From an uncultured Clostridiaceae bacterium (GTDB taxonomy: Bacteria; Bacillota; Clostridia; Lachnospirales; Lachnospiraceae): a stretch of 42,747 bases of DNA. The stretch spans positions 1-42,747 of the forward strand of contig CAMHJT010000004.1 of NCBI GenBank assembly GCA_946185495.1. Direction: 5' to 3'. The first letter of the stretch is position 1; each line of letters begins with the position of its first letter. The notes beneath the pieces were generated by a model. The model was not told the DNA's origin. It saw only the letters and a list, made by a program, of their open reading frames with translations, and made no database searches. A program made the translations under genes and the position numbers. Positions 25,159 through 32,349 of the stretch are shown piece by piece.

Positions 25159-25887
25159 TCAGATCTCATACCCTCTGGGCGTCACCATATGATCTCCGAT
25201 CCGGCGCGTCCTGGAATTGCCGATAAATACCGTCGTAAACATGTCTGTCTCCGTCTCTGCAAGTTCGCTTAGCGTCAGGATCCTGCCGCACTGCCCCTCC
25301 CGGCCGATATTTTTCACATACCCGCAGACTAAGTCCGGCGCCTGATGCTTCATGATCTCCTCACAGGCACGCTTTAAGTACAGCCTCCGTTTTTTGCTGG
25401 AGGGATTGTACAGCGCCATCGCCATGTCAGCCATCGCGCAGCAGGCAAGCCGCTTTAAGATCTGCTCCCATGGCGTTAGCAGGTCGCTTAAGCTGATCAC
25501 CGCAAAATCATGCCCCAGGGGAGCGCCCAGTATGGCGGCTCCGGACAGCGCCGCTGTCACGCCGGACACCACAACCACCTCCACACCGGGATATTCCTCA
25601 GAAAGCTCCAGCATAAGCCCCGCCATGCCGTATACGCCCGCGTCCCCGCTGCATACCATTGAAGTTGTCCTGCCCTGCGTGGCAGCGCAAAGTGCCTGCC
25701 TGCAGCGCTCCACCTCCTGCGTCATGCCCGTCACGATCCATTCCCGTTCCGGATACTGTTCCCTCAAAAGCTCCACATACACCGTATACCCGGCGATCAC
25801 CTCGCTGTCCTCCAGCGCCCGGGCCGCCTCCACGGTCATGCCCTCCGGACGTCCCGGTCCCATTCCCACTACATAAACCCGCCTCAT
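25159..25887 (-). CDS. cbiH: Cobalt-precorrin-3 C17-methyltransferase CbiH/CobJ
   Basis: SAM-dependent ring-contracting methyltransferase of the anaerobic pathway; about 242 aa, normal for CbiH. The SAM-binding loop is VVGMGPGRPEGMTVEA, and the family motif is VCSGDAGVYGMAGLMLE; GRILTLSEL and TTVFIGNSRT near the C-terminus are typical. The track begins 31 codons early; the ATG of MRRVYVVGMGPG follows AAAGGGG. It is 163 nt downstream of cbiG, and 227 nt upstream of cbiJE. Confidence 0.94.
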   Translation of the reverse strand: MRRVYVVGMGPGRPEGMTVEAARALEDSEVIAGYTVYVELLREQYPEREWIVTGMTQEVERCRQALCAATQGRTTSMVCSGDAGVYGMAGLMLELSEEYPGVEVVVVSGVTAALSGAAILGAPLGHDFAVISLSDLLTPWEQILKRLACCAMADMAMALYNPSSKKRRLYLKRACEEIMKHQAPDLVCGYVKNIGREGQCGRILTLSELAETETDMFTTVFIGNSRTRRIGDHMVTPRGYEI

Positions 25888-26050
25888 AGATTCCCCTTTC
25901 CTTCCTGCCGCGCAGCTTCTCAAATATCCTTTCCGCTGTTTGATCCGCCATTCAAAAACGCCGATGCCCTGACACGGCACGACACTGCTTTCTCTGACAA
26001 CCCTTCATACGCACCCTTTCTCTGCCTTAACACCCAGCACAGCGAAGCCT

Positions 26051-27268
26051 TCACGCTTTCCCTGCCTCTGCACACAGCGCGACCGCCGTCGTTACGCCGT
26101 CGTGAATCTGCTTCGGACACACAAGCCTTGCCCCTTCCCCCGCTGCAGCCACAGCGCTTCTCTCACACACATTAGTCACTCCGGTCACCTTCCCAACAAA
26201 GGCGGATTCCGAGAATCTGCCCGGAAGCCCCCTAAGCTCTTCCGCGGAGAACGTCAGCAGCGAAAGGCCGCTGTTTCCGCAAAATACCACAAGCCCCGGC
26301 TCTTCTTTTTTCAGGTCGATCGTGGCCACCGCTGATACGGCCTCCATGCGCAGGTCCAGCAGCTTCAGGCAGTCCTCTACCGCGTGCCGGATCTGTTCCT
26401 CCGGTATTCCCTTCCTGCAGCCGATCCCGACCACAAACCGCAAGGGAACCAGCTGCAGCGTACACGGAAACACAGGCTGTACCGACCTCCTGCCGGATAC
26501 GCATACGCCAAGCAAACATCCTCCCTCCGCTCCGATTCCGGACAAATCCCTTCCCGTCACGGATTCGGGCAGGGCATTCTCTCCGGTCTGAAACCCCGGC
26601 GGCCTGCCTTCAGAACCTCCATTCCCCTCGCAGCCGCCGCTTTCCGCCACCCCGGATTGCGTGATGCCGTCCGTCCTGCCAGCGCAATGCATCAACCTGA
26701 CTTCCGGCGGAAAATCCTCCAGATACTCCTCCCTATCCAGCCACTTGTCATCCTCGTCGACGCAAAATCCAATCCTTTCACCCTCCAGCAGCGCGGCGGA
26801 AATCCGTTTTGCCAGCTCCCAGTCCGTCACCCGCAGCCCGTGCCGTCTGGCATAGTTATCCACCGAAAACAGACCCTCCCGATCCGTCGCTGTCGTGATC
26901 ACCGGAATGGCGCCGCAGATCGCGGCAACGCGCTCTGCCAGCTCATTTCCGCCTCCCATATGCCCGGACAGGAGGGAAATGCTAAACCGCCCGGACGCGT
27001 CAACCGCGACTACGCCGGGATCCTTCCCCTTATGCGTCAGGCAAGGCGCGACCGACCGCACCGCGATTCCCGCTGCCGCAAAAAAAATAATCCCGTCTAC
27101 GCGGTGAAACCACTCCCCTACGCACTGCGCGACACTCTCCGGCATGCAAAGCTCCGGCAGCGCAGCGCATTTGACCTTGCAGATCCACTCTATCCCTTCC
27201 CACGCCCGCTGCACCTGCCGCATCAGCCGTACACCGCTTGCAGTGCACGCAATCATCAATATCCTCAT
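26051..27268 (-). CDS. cbiG: Cobalt-precorrin-5A hydrolase CbiG with a glycine-rich insert
   Basis: Opens the delta-lactone of cobalt-precorrin-5A, releasing the C20 unit. About 405 aa from the ATG giving MRILMIACTASGVRLM, preceded by AAGGGG; the track start is ten codons upstream. The N-terminal domain shows DGIIFFAAAGIAVRSVAP and LLSGHMGGGNELAERVA. The C-terminal domain shows VVGIGCRKGIPEEQIRHA and KVTGVTNVCERSAVAAAG. Between the two, about residues 185-265 form a Gly/Ser/Glu-rich stretch (ESGGCEGNGGSEG) with no recognisable fold. First gene of the corrinoid block, with a promoter about 47 nt upstream of the ATG. Confidence 0.94.
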   Translation of the reverse strand: MRILMIACTASGVRLMRQVQRAWEGIEWICKVKCAALPELCMPESVAQCVGEWFHRVDGIIFFAAAGIAVRSVAPCLTHKGKDPGVVAVDASGRFSISLLSGHMGGGNELAERVAAICGAIPVITTATDREGLFSVDNYARRHGLRVTDWELAKRISAALLEGERIGFCVDEDDKWLDREEYLEDFPPEVRLMHCAGRTDGITQSGVAESGGCEGNGGSEGRPPGFQTGENALPESVTGRDLSGIGAEGGCLLGVCVSGRRSVQPVFPCTLQLVPLRFVVGIGCRKGIPEEQIRHAVEDCLKLLDLRMEAVSAVATIDLKKEEPGLVVFCGNSGLSLLTFSAEELRGLPGRFSESAFVGKVTGVTNVCERSAVAAAGEGARLVCPKQIHDGVTTAVALCAEAGKA

Positions 27269-27321
27269 ACGATTCCCCTTGTTGCACAGATATATCATTT
27301 TTTCAGTTGCAATTCCATTTT

Positions 27322-27350
27322 ATGATATCAAAACTTATGACAGGATACAA
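27322..27350 (-). promoter_or_regulatory. Promoter of the cbiG-led corrinoid operon
   Basis: Minus strand: TTGTAT, 17 nt, TATCAT. The predicted leader is only about 47 nt, so this transcript carries no riboswitch. Confidence 0.75.
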
Positions 27351-27374
27351 GGGGCAAAGAAATTACATGAAGGT

Positions 27375-27509
27375 GTAACTACTCAGCAGGTCTGCGCATT
27401 TTACCGCGCAGACCGTGACAAAAACAGTTTATTTTGCCGTGCAGCGGGTGAATGAGGATGCTTAAGCTTCACCCGCTGCGTAACTGTTCCGTACCTGCCG
27501 AACAGTTAC
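27375..27509 (+). repeat. Dispersed structured repeat, copy E (full length)
   Basis: 135 bp with three strong hairpins: GGTCTGCGC/GCGCAGACC, the 12-bp GCAGCGGGTGAA/TTCACCCGCTGC, and the 10-bp GTAACTGTTC/GAACAGTTAC. It lies between the divergent promoters of cbiG and the carboxypeptidase. Confidence 0.9.
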
Positions 27510-27521
27510 ATGAAGATTTAC

Positions 27522-27550
27522 TTGCCGTTTTCCTTCTGTTTGTATATAAT
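27522..27550 (+). promoter_or_regulatory. Promoter of the carboxypeptidase gene
   Basis: TTGCCG, 17 nt, TATAAT, about 80 nt before the start codon and 13 bp beyond repeat E. Confidence 0.88.
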
Positions 27551-27630
27551 ATAGGGCAGTAATGACAGGCATGGCACAATGGCGCCGCGCCTTCAGTACC
27601 ACTATTTTTATTCAGCGAAAGGATAATCCA

Positions 27631-29361
27631 ATGGACTACGATGAGATACCAACAGACACAAAGACGCCATTTCCGGATAGCGGCACAGATCCGGAACGGG
27701 ATAATATGATCCTGAATAAAAGCTTTGATGAGTATCTTGATTACATCGACAAGCTCAACAATGAGGATCCGTCCGGCGCCAGAGATTACATGCTGGACCA
27801 GGAGCCCTATGTGGATCCGGATCCAGCCCTCCGCAAGCATAAAAAGAAGCATCCTGAAAGCCACAGGAAAAGCAGCCAGGAACGCCCTGAAAGCCACAAA
27901 AAAAATAAAGAAGATTTCCTTGAAAGCCCCGGATCCCGGAAAAAGCTTCCGGCAGAGGTATTTATCTCCCTGATCCTGGTTATCGCGATATTGGGTGGAA
28001 CAGGGTACGCGCTGATCCGGATGGGCGGCCTGCCCAGCCTTCAGCTTCCCATCAAGCAGGACGCCACGACAGAGGCTGTCCCGGCAACAGACGCGCCCGC
28101 AACGGAGGAAGTCACCGAGGAGGAGCCTGTGTATGGTCCCTACGCGACAAAGGACTATATCCTGCACTCTCCCCATACGACCGACAATACGATCGTATTT
28201 GACAGCAATCCCTACAGCCTGCGGTATGCAGGGGAGAAAAAGGAGACCGACGATTCCGAACCGGCTCCCGAGCCAACGCTGGAGGATCTGTATCCCGCGA
28301 TCGTATTTTCGCCGGTGGAAGGATCCCTCAATTCCACGAGTCCGGATCCCACCAATATTCCGGAGACGCAGCAGATGACCAGCCGATACATGGTGCTCAT
28401 CGACCTGTCTGACGACTCCATCGTCGCCAAACGTGACAGCGACCTGGTTGTCTATCCCGCCTCCATGACCAAGGTACTGACGGTGCTGACCGCCGCCGAC
28501 CTCATCACAGATCTGGACGACACCTATGTGGTTCCGCAGGAAGCGATCCAGTACGCCTACACCAATGACTGCAGTGCGGTCGGATTTGTGGACGGCGAGA
28601 CGGTCACCGTGAAGGATCTGATCTACGGAACCATTGTATGCTCCGGAGGCGACGCGGCCATCGGACTGGCCCTGTACTGCTGCGGCAGCGTGGATGCCTT
28701 TGTGGAGAAAATGAATGAAAAGGTAGAAGAGCTCGGACTTAGCAGCACCGCGCATTTCACGAATCCGGTCGGCATCTTCAACGAGGATCTGCACTGTACC
28801 ATGGAGGATATGGCTGTCATCCTTGCCACCGCCATGCAGAATGACCTGCTGAAGGAGGTTCTCAACACGAGAAAGTACCGCACAACGCCGGATCCCAGCC
28901 TGTTATCCGAATCAGCCAGACAAAAGCTTGGCATCACACTGCCGGAGGACACGGCGCCGGACAGCTCCGCGGCTGGCGAGACGCCGGCTGACGCTTCCCT
29001 TGACGGACAGGCTGACGCTTCCCTGGCAAATCAGGCAGCTGAAGACACCACGCCATCCTCTGACGCCCAGACAGACGGCGAGGAAGCCACCACCGAGGAG
29101 GAGATTCCTGAATCCCTCAAGCTGATCGGCACCACCGGCATTGAGATCTCCAACTGGTTCATGCGCAGGATTGAGGACAAGAATACCGGCGGCGAGGTAT
29201 TGGGCGCCAAGACAGGCTTTGTCAACGCGGCAGGCTTTTGCTGCGCAAGCTATTATAAGAGCGCCTCCGGCCGGGAATATGTCTGTGTGACAGGCGATAC
29301 CTACAGCTCCTGGCGCTGTATCTACGATCATGTCGGGATCTACAGATCCCTCGCAAAATAA
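27631..29361 (+). CDS. D-alanyl-D-alanine carboxypeptidase (DacF/PBP5 family) with cytoplasmic head
   Basis: A membrane-bound peptidoglycan-trimming enzyme of 576 aa. The track starts 23 codons early; GAAAGG lies before the ATG of MDYDEIPTDTK. An unusual charged cytoplasmic head of about 105 residues precedes a single membrane helix (VFISLILVIAILGGTGYALI), then a Thr/Glu-rich linker. The penicillin-binding fold follows: YPASMTKVLT is the SxxK motif, CSGGDAAIGLA replaces SxN with SGG, and GAKTGFVNAAG is the KTG motif. A 60-residue Asp/Ala/Thr-rich insert (DASLDGQADASLANQ) lies before KTG. The only large plus-strand gene before 41 kb, monocistronic between its own promoter and terminator. Confidence 0.92.
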   Translation: MDYDEIPTDTKTPFPDSGTDPERDNMILNKSFDEYLDYIDKLNNEDPSGARDYMLDQEPYVDPDPALRKHKKKHPESHRKSSQERPESHKKNKEDFLESPGSRKKLPAEVFISLILVIAILGGTGYALIRMGGLPSLQLPIKQDATTEAVPATDAPATEEVTEEEPVYGPYATKDYILHSPHTTDNTIVFDSNPYSLRYAGEKKETDDSEPAPEPTLEDLYPAIVFSPVEGSLNSTSPDPTNIPETQQMTSRYMVLIDLSDDSIVAKRDSDLVVYPASMTKVLTVLTAADLITDLDDTYVVPQEAIQYAYTNDCSAVGFVDGETVTVKDLIYGTIVCSGGDAAIGLALYCCGSVDAFVEKMNEKVEELGLSSTAHFTNPVGIFNEDLHCTMEDMAVILATAMQNDLLKEVLNTRKYRTTPDPSLLSESARQKLGITLPEDTAPDSSAAGETPADASLDGQADASLANQAAEDTTPSSDAQTDGEEATTEEEIPESLKLIGTTGIEISNWFMRRIEDKNTGGEVLGAKTGFVNAAGFCCASYYKSASGREYVCVTGDTYSSWRCIYDHVGIYRSLAK

Positions 29362-29412
29362 AAAAAGCCGGACAGCACCGCCCTGTTTCATCAGGGCAGG
29401 CTGTCCGGTTTT
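29362..29412. terminator. Bidirectional terminator between convergent genes
   Basis: CCGGACAGC...GCTGTCCGG with an inner GCCCTG/CAGGGC stem, flanked by an A tract on the left and TTTT on the right, so it works on both strands. It serves the carboxypeptidase and the XRE gene opposite. Confidence 0.92.
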
Positions 29413-29466
29413 CAATTTATCGGTTCATTATAATATGGCGGATCGATCCGCAGTCAAATGCAGGCA

Positions 29467-29865
29467 TCACCGCCTACCCAGCTGCGAATACAGCAGCAAA
29501 TATCGTTCATATGCTTCTTTTCTCCGGAGCCATACAGCATGGTGACTCTCCTGATCATACACCTCTACAAGCACTTTAACCGGAGAATGATCCTTCTGAA
29601 CATGCTCATATTCAAACCATTCAATCAAAGGGCGATGCTCTTTTACAAGCAATTCATCCATATGCACATGAAACAGCTCACTTAATCTCAGAAGATTATC
29701 AACGGAAGGCAATCCGGCGCCTTTGTACCATTTGTAAACCGCCTGCGGACATGCAAGGCAGAGATACTCCTGGATATCCCTTACTGTAAAACCGTTTTGC
29801 TGCATGAGCGTTTTTAATCTCATGCCTATCTTTTTCATATCAATTGTGGTTTTGCTTTCAATCAC
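29467..29865 (-). CDS. XRE-family helix-turn-helix regulator
   Basis: About 132 aa. The N-terminal helix-turn-helix (about residues 10-65) reads IGMRLKTLMQQNGFTVRDIQ, ACPQAVYKWYKGAGLPSVDNLLRLSELFHVHMDEL. The C-terminal half is charged with no recognised domain. The start is uncertain: the track uses a GTG, but GGAGG fits better with a GTG two codons later (VIESKTT); the ATG of MKKIGMRLK is another option. It lies 65 nt after the unknown gene on the same strand and may be cotranscribed with it. Confidence 0.82.
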   Translation of the reverse strand: MIESKTTIDMKKIGMRLKTLMQQNGFTVRDIQEYLCLACPQAVYKWYKGAGLPSVDNLLRLSELFHVHMDELLVKEHRPLIEWFEYEHVQKDHSPVKVLVEVYDQESHHAVWLRRKEAYERYLLLYSQLGRR

Positions 29866-29930
29866 TCGCACTCCTCCTCGTCTATTGCGTATCCGTCATC
29901 CCTGTTTCCCCTGCCGGTGGCATAAGAGTA

Positions 29931-30470
29931 TTATCCACCATTTTCATCCTTTTTTCTGCCTGTGATAATCCGCAGTATTTCAGAGTCTACACCTATATTT
30001 ACAATGTTGATCTTTGTGTTGTCAAACGAATTTTCCAATTTTTCTATGTCGCCGTCTGGGCTTGTCATCGTCCATCTGACCCTATGCATTGGGTGTTCCG
30101 AATCATCGTGAATGAAAGCAGCCTCATAGATGTCCGGAAGAAGCTCAAAATCACGATCGCTTACAGGATCATACATTCCCCAAAGCGCACCGATATAAAT
30201 CTCTGACAAATCCTTAAATCCATCCCAATCTCCAAAGATTGCCAGAAGGAAATCCTTATCCTTCTCATTGTCATGTCCCTTGATCAGGCCAATCATTGCT
30301 TCCGGATCCTCCGAAGATTGTATCGGCAGCGCTGCATGTGGATGGACTTTGAGCAAGGTGCAGTCTTCCAATTCCACAAGCGCCTTCATCACCTTCTCCG
30401 CATATTCTCTGTCTGTAAGCTTCCAGCGCATCCAGCTCTTAAAACGGTCATCAACTTTTAAATGATCCAT
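29931..30470 (-). CDS. Protein of unknown function, 179 aa
   Basis: I do not recognise a family. It is a soluble acidic protein with no signal peptide or membrane segment. Notable stretches are LIKGHDNEKDKDFLLAIFGD, FELLPDIYEAAFIHDDSEHP and RVRWTMTSPDGDIEKL. The ATG has AAGGAG eight bases upstream and an extended -10 promoter 56 nt ahead, so it looks like a real gene. The XRE regulator follows on the same strand. Confidence 0.75.
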   Translation of the reverse strand: MDHLKVDDRFKSWMRWKLTDREYAEKVMKALVELEDCTLLKVHPHAALPIQSSEDPEAMIGLIKGHDNEKDKDFLLAIFGDWDGFKDLSEIYIGALWGMYDPVSDRDFELLPDIYEAAFIHDDSEHPMHRVRWTMTSPDGDIEKLENSFDNTKINIVNIGVDSEILRIITGRKKDENGG

Positions 30471-30520
30471 CGCATTTACTCCTTCCTATCAATGCCTTTT
30501 CCGGTAATTTTCACAATCAC

Positions 30521-30658
30521 CTACTTATTATAGCACAATTTTCCCAAGCATTCTACCTGCGATTTTCCAATCAGAATTTGTTCCGGGATAACATTCAACG
30601 CCTCACAGATTACCATTATCTTGTCGCCCCAGAATTTGTCGCCATCTCTGGCAGTCAA
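30521..30658 (-). pseudogene. 3' remnant of an XRE-family regulator
   Basis: An open frame without a start reads LTARDGDKFWGDKIMVICEA, then LNVIPEQILIGK and a stop. This resembles the last helix and tail of small XRE regulators. The helix-turn-helix part is missing: the frame begins at the very end of the sensor kinase gene, so a deletion probably removed it. The downstream gene's promoter lies within it. Confidence 0.55.
30527..30535 (-). promoter_or_regulatory. Extended -10 promoter of the 179-aa gene
   Basis: Minus strand TGCTATAAT: a perfect -10 with the TGn extension; no good -35. Confidence 0.6.
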
Positions 30659-31629
30659 TATTTTTTCTGCCGAAGATCCAGAATAAATGCACTTCCAACC
30701 CCTAAAGTACTTTCTGCGCTAATAGGAATCGAAAGCAGATCTGCCGCCTTCCCGGCGAGGTATAAGCCAAGCCCGCTGGATCTTTGCCCCAGGCGCCCAT
30801 TCATGCCGGTATATCCCTTCTCAAAAATACGCGGCAGATCCTCCCCGGCGATACCACACCCGGTATCGGATACCGTCAGTAATCCATCCTGAAAAAAAAC
30901 TGTAACCGCTCCTGCAGATGTGTATTTCACGGCGTTGGAAAGAAGCTGATCCAGGATAAAGACCAGCCATTTCCTGTCTGTCACGATCACCGCATCCGTC
31001 GGCGCATACTTCAGGCTCAGCCTCTTTTCGACGAACTGCCCCGCCCGTTTTCGCAGCGCCTCCCGGATGAGATCATCCAGTTTGTATTCCCGGATGACAA
31101 GGTCCGCGCTGCTGCTGTCGATCCGGATGTATTGCAGCACCATATCCACATAGCGTTCAATACGCGAAAGCTCCGCGGAAAGAGCATGATGCTCGGGCGT
31201 ATCCTCGGAGAGCTTCAGCCGCATAACGGCAATCGGCGTCTTGATCTGGTGTACCCAGGCCGTATAATAATCCAGCATATCCTGCCGCTCATATGCGGCT
31301 TTTGCGGTCTGATCTTCAAGCTCTTTCCCTAGGGCGGCGATCATGCGGTGATAATCCTCGTCCGACAGTGAGTCTGCCTCCGGCAGCTCCTTCCAATCAA
31401 ACAGGATCGCGCTCAGCGATCTGATACGCTCTGTATGGCGCTTTTTTTCATGGAAATAATCGATGGCCAGCGAAACGATCAGTATCAGAAACGCCAGGAA
31501 CACAGCATAAAACAGCGGTTCCCTCAAAATGTCATACAGCGTGAACACAGTCCAGTTTACCAAAGAGACCGCGATGAACAGCACGATCGTCAGACGGTTT
31601 TTCCGCAGCACTTCTTTCAAAATTCTCAT
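30655..31629 (-). CDS. Bce-type intramembrane-sensing histidine kinase
   Basis: A 324-aa kinase with two adjacent N-terminal membrane helices (about residues 13-31 and 36-55) and almost no extracellular loop, the hallmark of BceS-like kinases that sense through their ABC transporter. The phospho-acceptor region is YYTAWVHQIKTPIAVMRL; ATP-binding motifs are LLSNAVKYTSAGA, VSDTGCGIAGED and SSGLGLYLAGK. It overlaps the response regulator by 4 nt. The C-terminus abuts an XRE remnant, so its last residues may be altered. Confidence 0.93.
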   Translation of the reverse strand: MRILKEVLRKNRLTIVLFIAVSLVNWTVFTLYDILREPLFYAVFLAFLILIVSLAIDYFHEKKRHTERIRSLSAILFDWKELPEADSLSDEDYHRMIAALGKELEDQTAKAAYERQDMLDYYTAWVHQIKTPIAVMRLKLSEDTPEHHALSAELSRIERYVDMVLQYIRIDSSSADLVIREYKLDDLIREALRKRAGQFVEKRLSLKYAPTDAVIVTDRKWLVFILDQLLSNAVKYTSAGAVTVFFQDGLLTVSDTGCGIAGEDLPRIFEKGYTGMNGRLGQRSSGLGLYLAGKAADLLSIPISAESTLGVGSAFILDLRQKKY

Positions 31630-32297
31630 GAGATCATATATCCTCTTCCCGGTTTTGTGACGATGATATCCCGAAGTCCAAGATGTTCCAGTCTGTGCCG
31701 CAGGCGCGTGACATTGACCGTAAGCGTGTTCTCCTCCACATAGCAGTCATCATTCCAGAGCCTCAGCATCAGTGCATCGCGGCTTACGATTTTTCCCCTG
31801 TTTTCAAGAAGAGTGCTCAGAATGCGGAACTCATTCTTTGTCAGTTCGAGTTTCTCTCCGCCAAGGATCACGGTGCAGTCGTTCAGATTCAGCAGCGCAC
31901 CGTGAAACTCCATGGCAGCGGCCGTTCCGTTTAATTCGTAGCTGCGGCGGAGCACAGCCTGCACCTTGGCACAAAGTACCATCGGCTCCACCGGCTTGGA
32001 AATAAAGTCATCGCCGCCCATGTTGATCGCCATAACAATGTTCATCCCATCCGAGGCAGAGGACAAAAAGACGATCGGAACAGCGGAGGTCTTTCGTATT
32101 TCTGCGGTCCAGTAATAGCCGGTCTGATACGGCAGCATGATGTCCATCAGGATCAAATGCGGATCATATTCCGCGGTCTCCTCCTGCACGGCGCGAAAAT
32201 CCGATACCACGCCCGTCTCATAGCCGCAGCGTTCCAGCTGCTTTCGCAGCTCCTGCGCAAGTGTGCGATCGTCCTCTACGAGAAAAATGCGATACAT
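31626..32297 (-). CDS. Bce-type OmpR-family response regulator
   Basis: About 223 aa. The receiver domain shows FLVEDDRTLAQEL, LILMDIMLPYQTGY (phospho-Asp) and VPIVFLSSASD; the winged-helix effector domain shows LTKNEFRILSTLLENRG and YVEENTLTVNVTRLRHRL. GGAGG is directly beside the first ATG of the track and six bases before the next in-frame ATG, which I choose. It probably binds GTGACA direct repeats at the bceA-like promoter. Confidence 0.93.
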   Translation of the reverse strand: MYRIFLVEDDRTLAQELRKQLERCGYETGVVSDFRAVQEETAEYDPHLILMDIMLPYQTGYYWTAEIRKTSAVPIVFLSSASDGMNIVMAINMGGDDFISKPVEPMVLCAKVQAVLRRSYELNGTAAAMEFHGALLNLNDCTVILGGEKLELTKNEFRILSTLLENRGKIVSRDALMLRLWNDDCYVEENTLTVNVTRLRHRLEHLGLRDIIVTKPGRGYMIS

Positions 32298-32349
32298 ATC
32301 CATCCTCCAACAGGCTTCGGGCCGCCCGGAATACCGGATGGCCTTCGGC

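Noticed and set aside
27469-28794. 441-aa minus-strand ORF opposite the carboxypeptidase
   Set aside because: It is antisense to a gene with intact SxxK motif, promoter and ribosome site; its translation is Arg/His/Gly-rich without domain signatures.
28912-29415. 167-aa minus ORF at the carboxypeptidase 3' end
   Set aside because: Shadow that runs through the bidirectional terminator.
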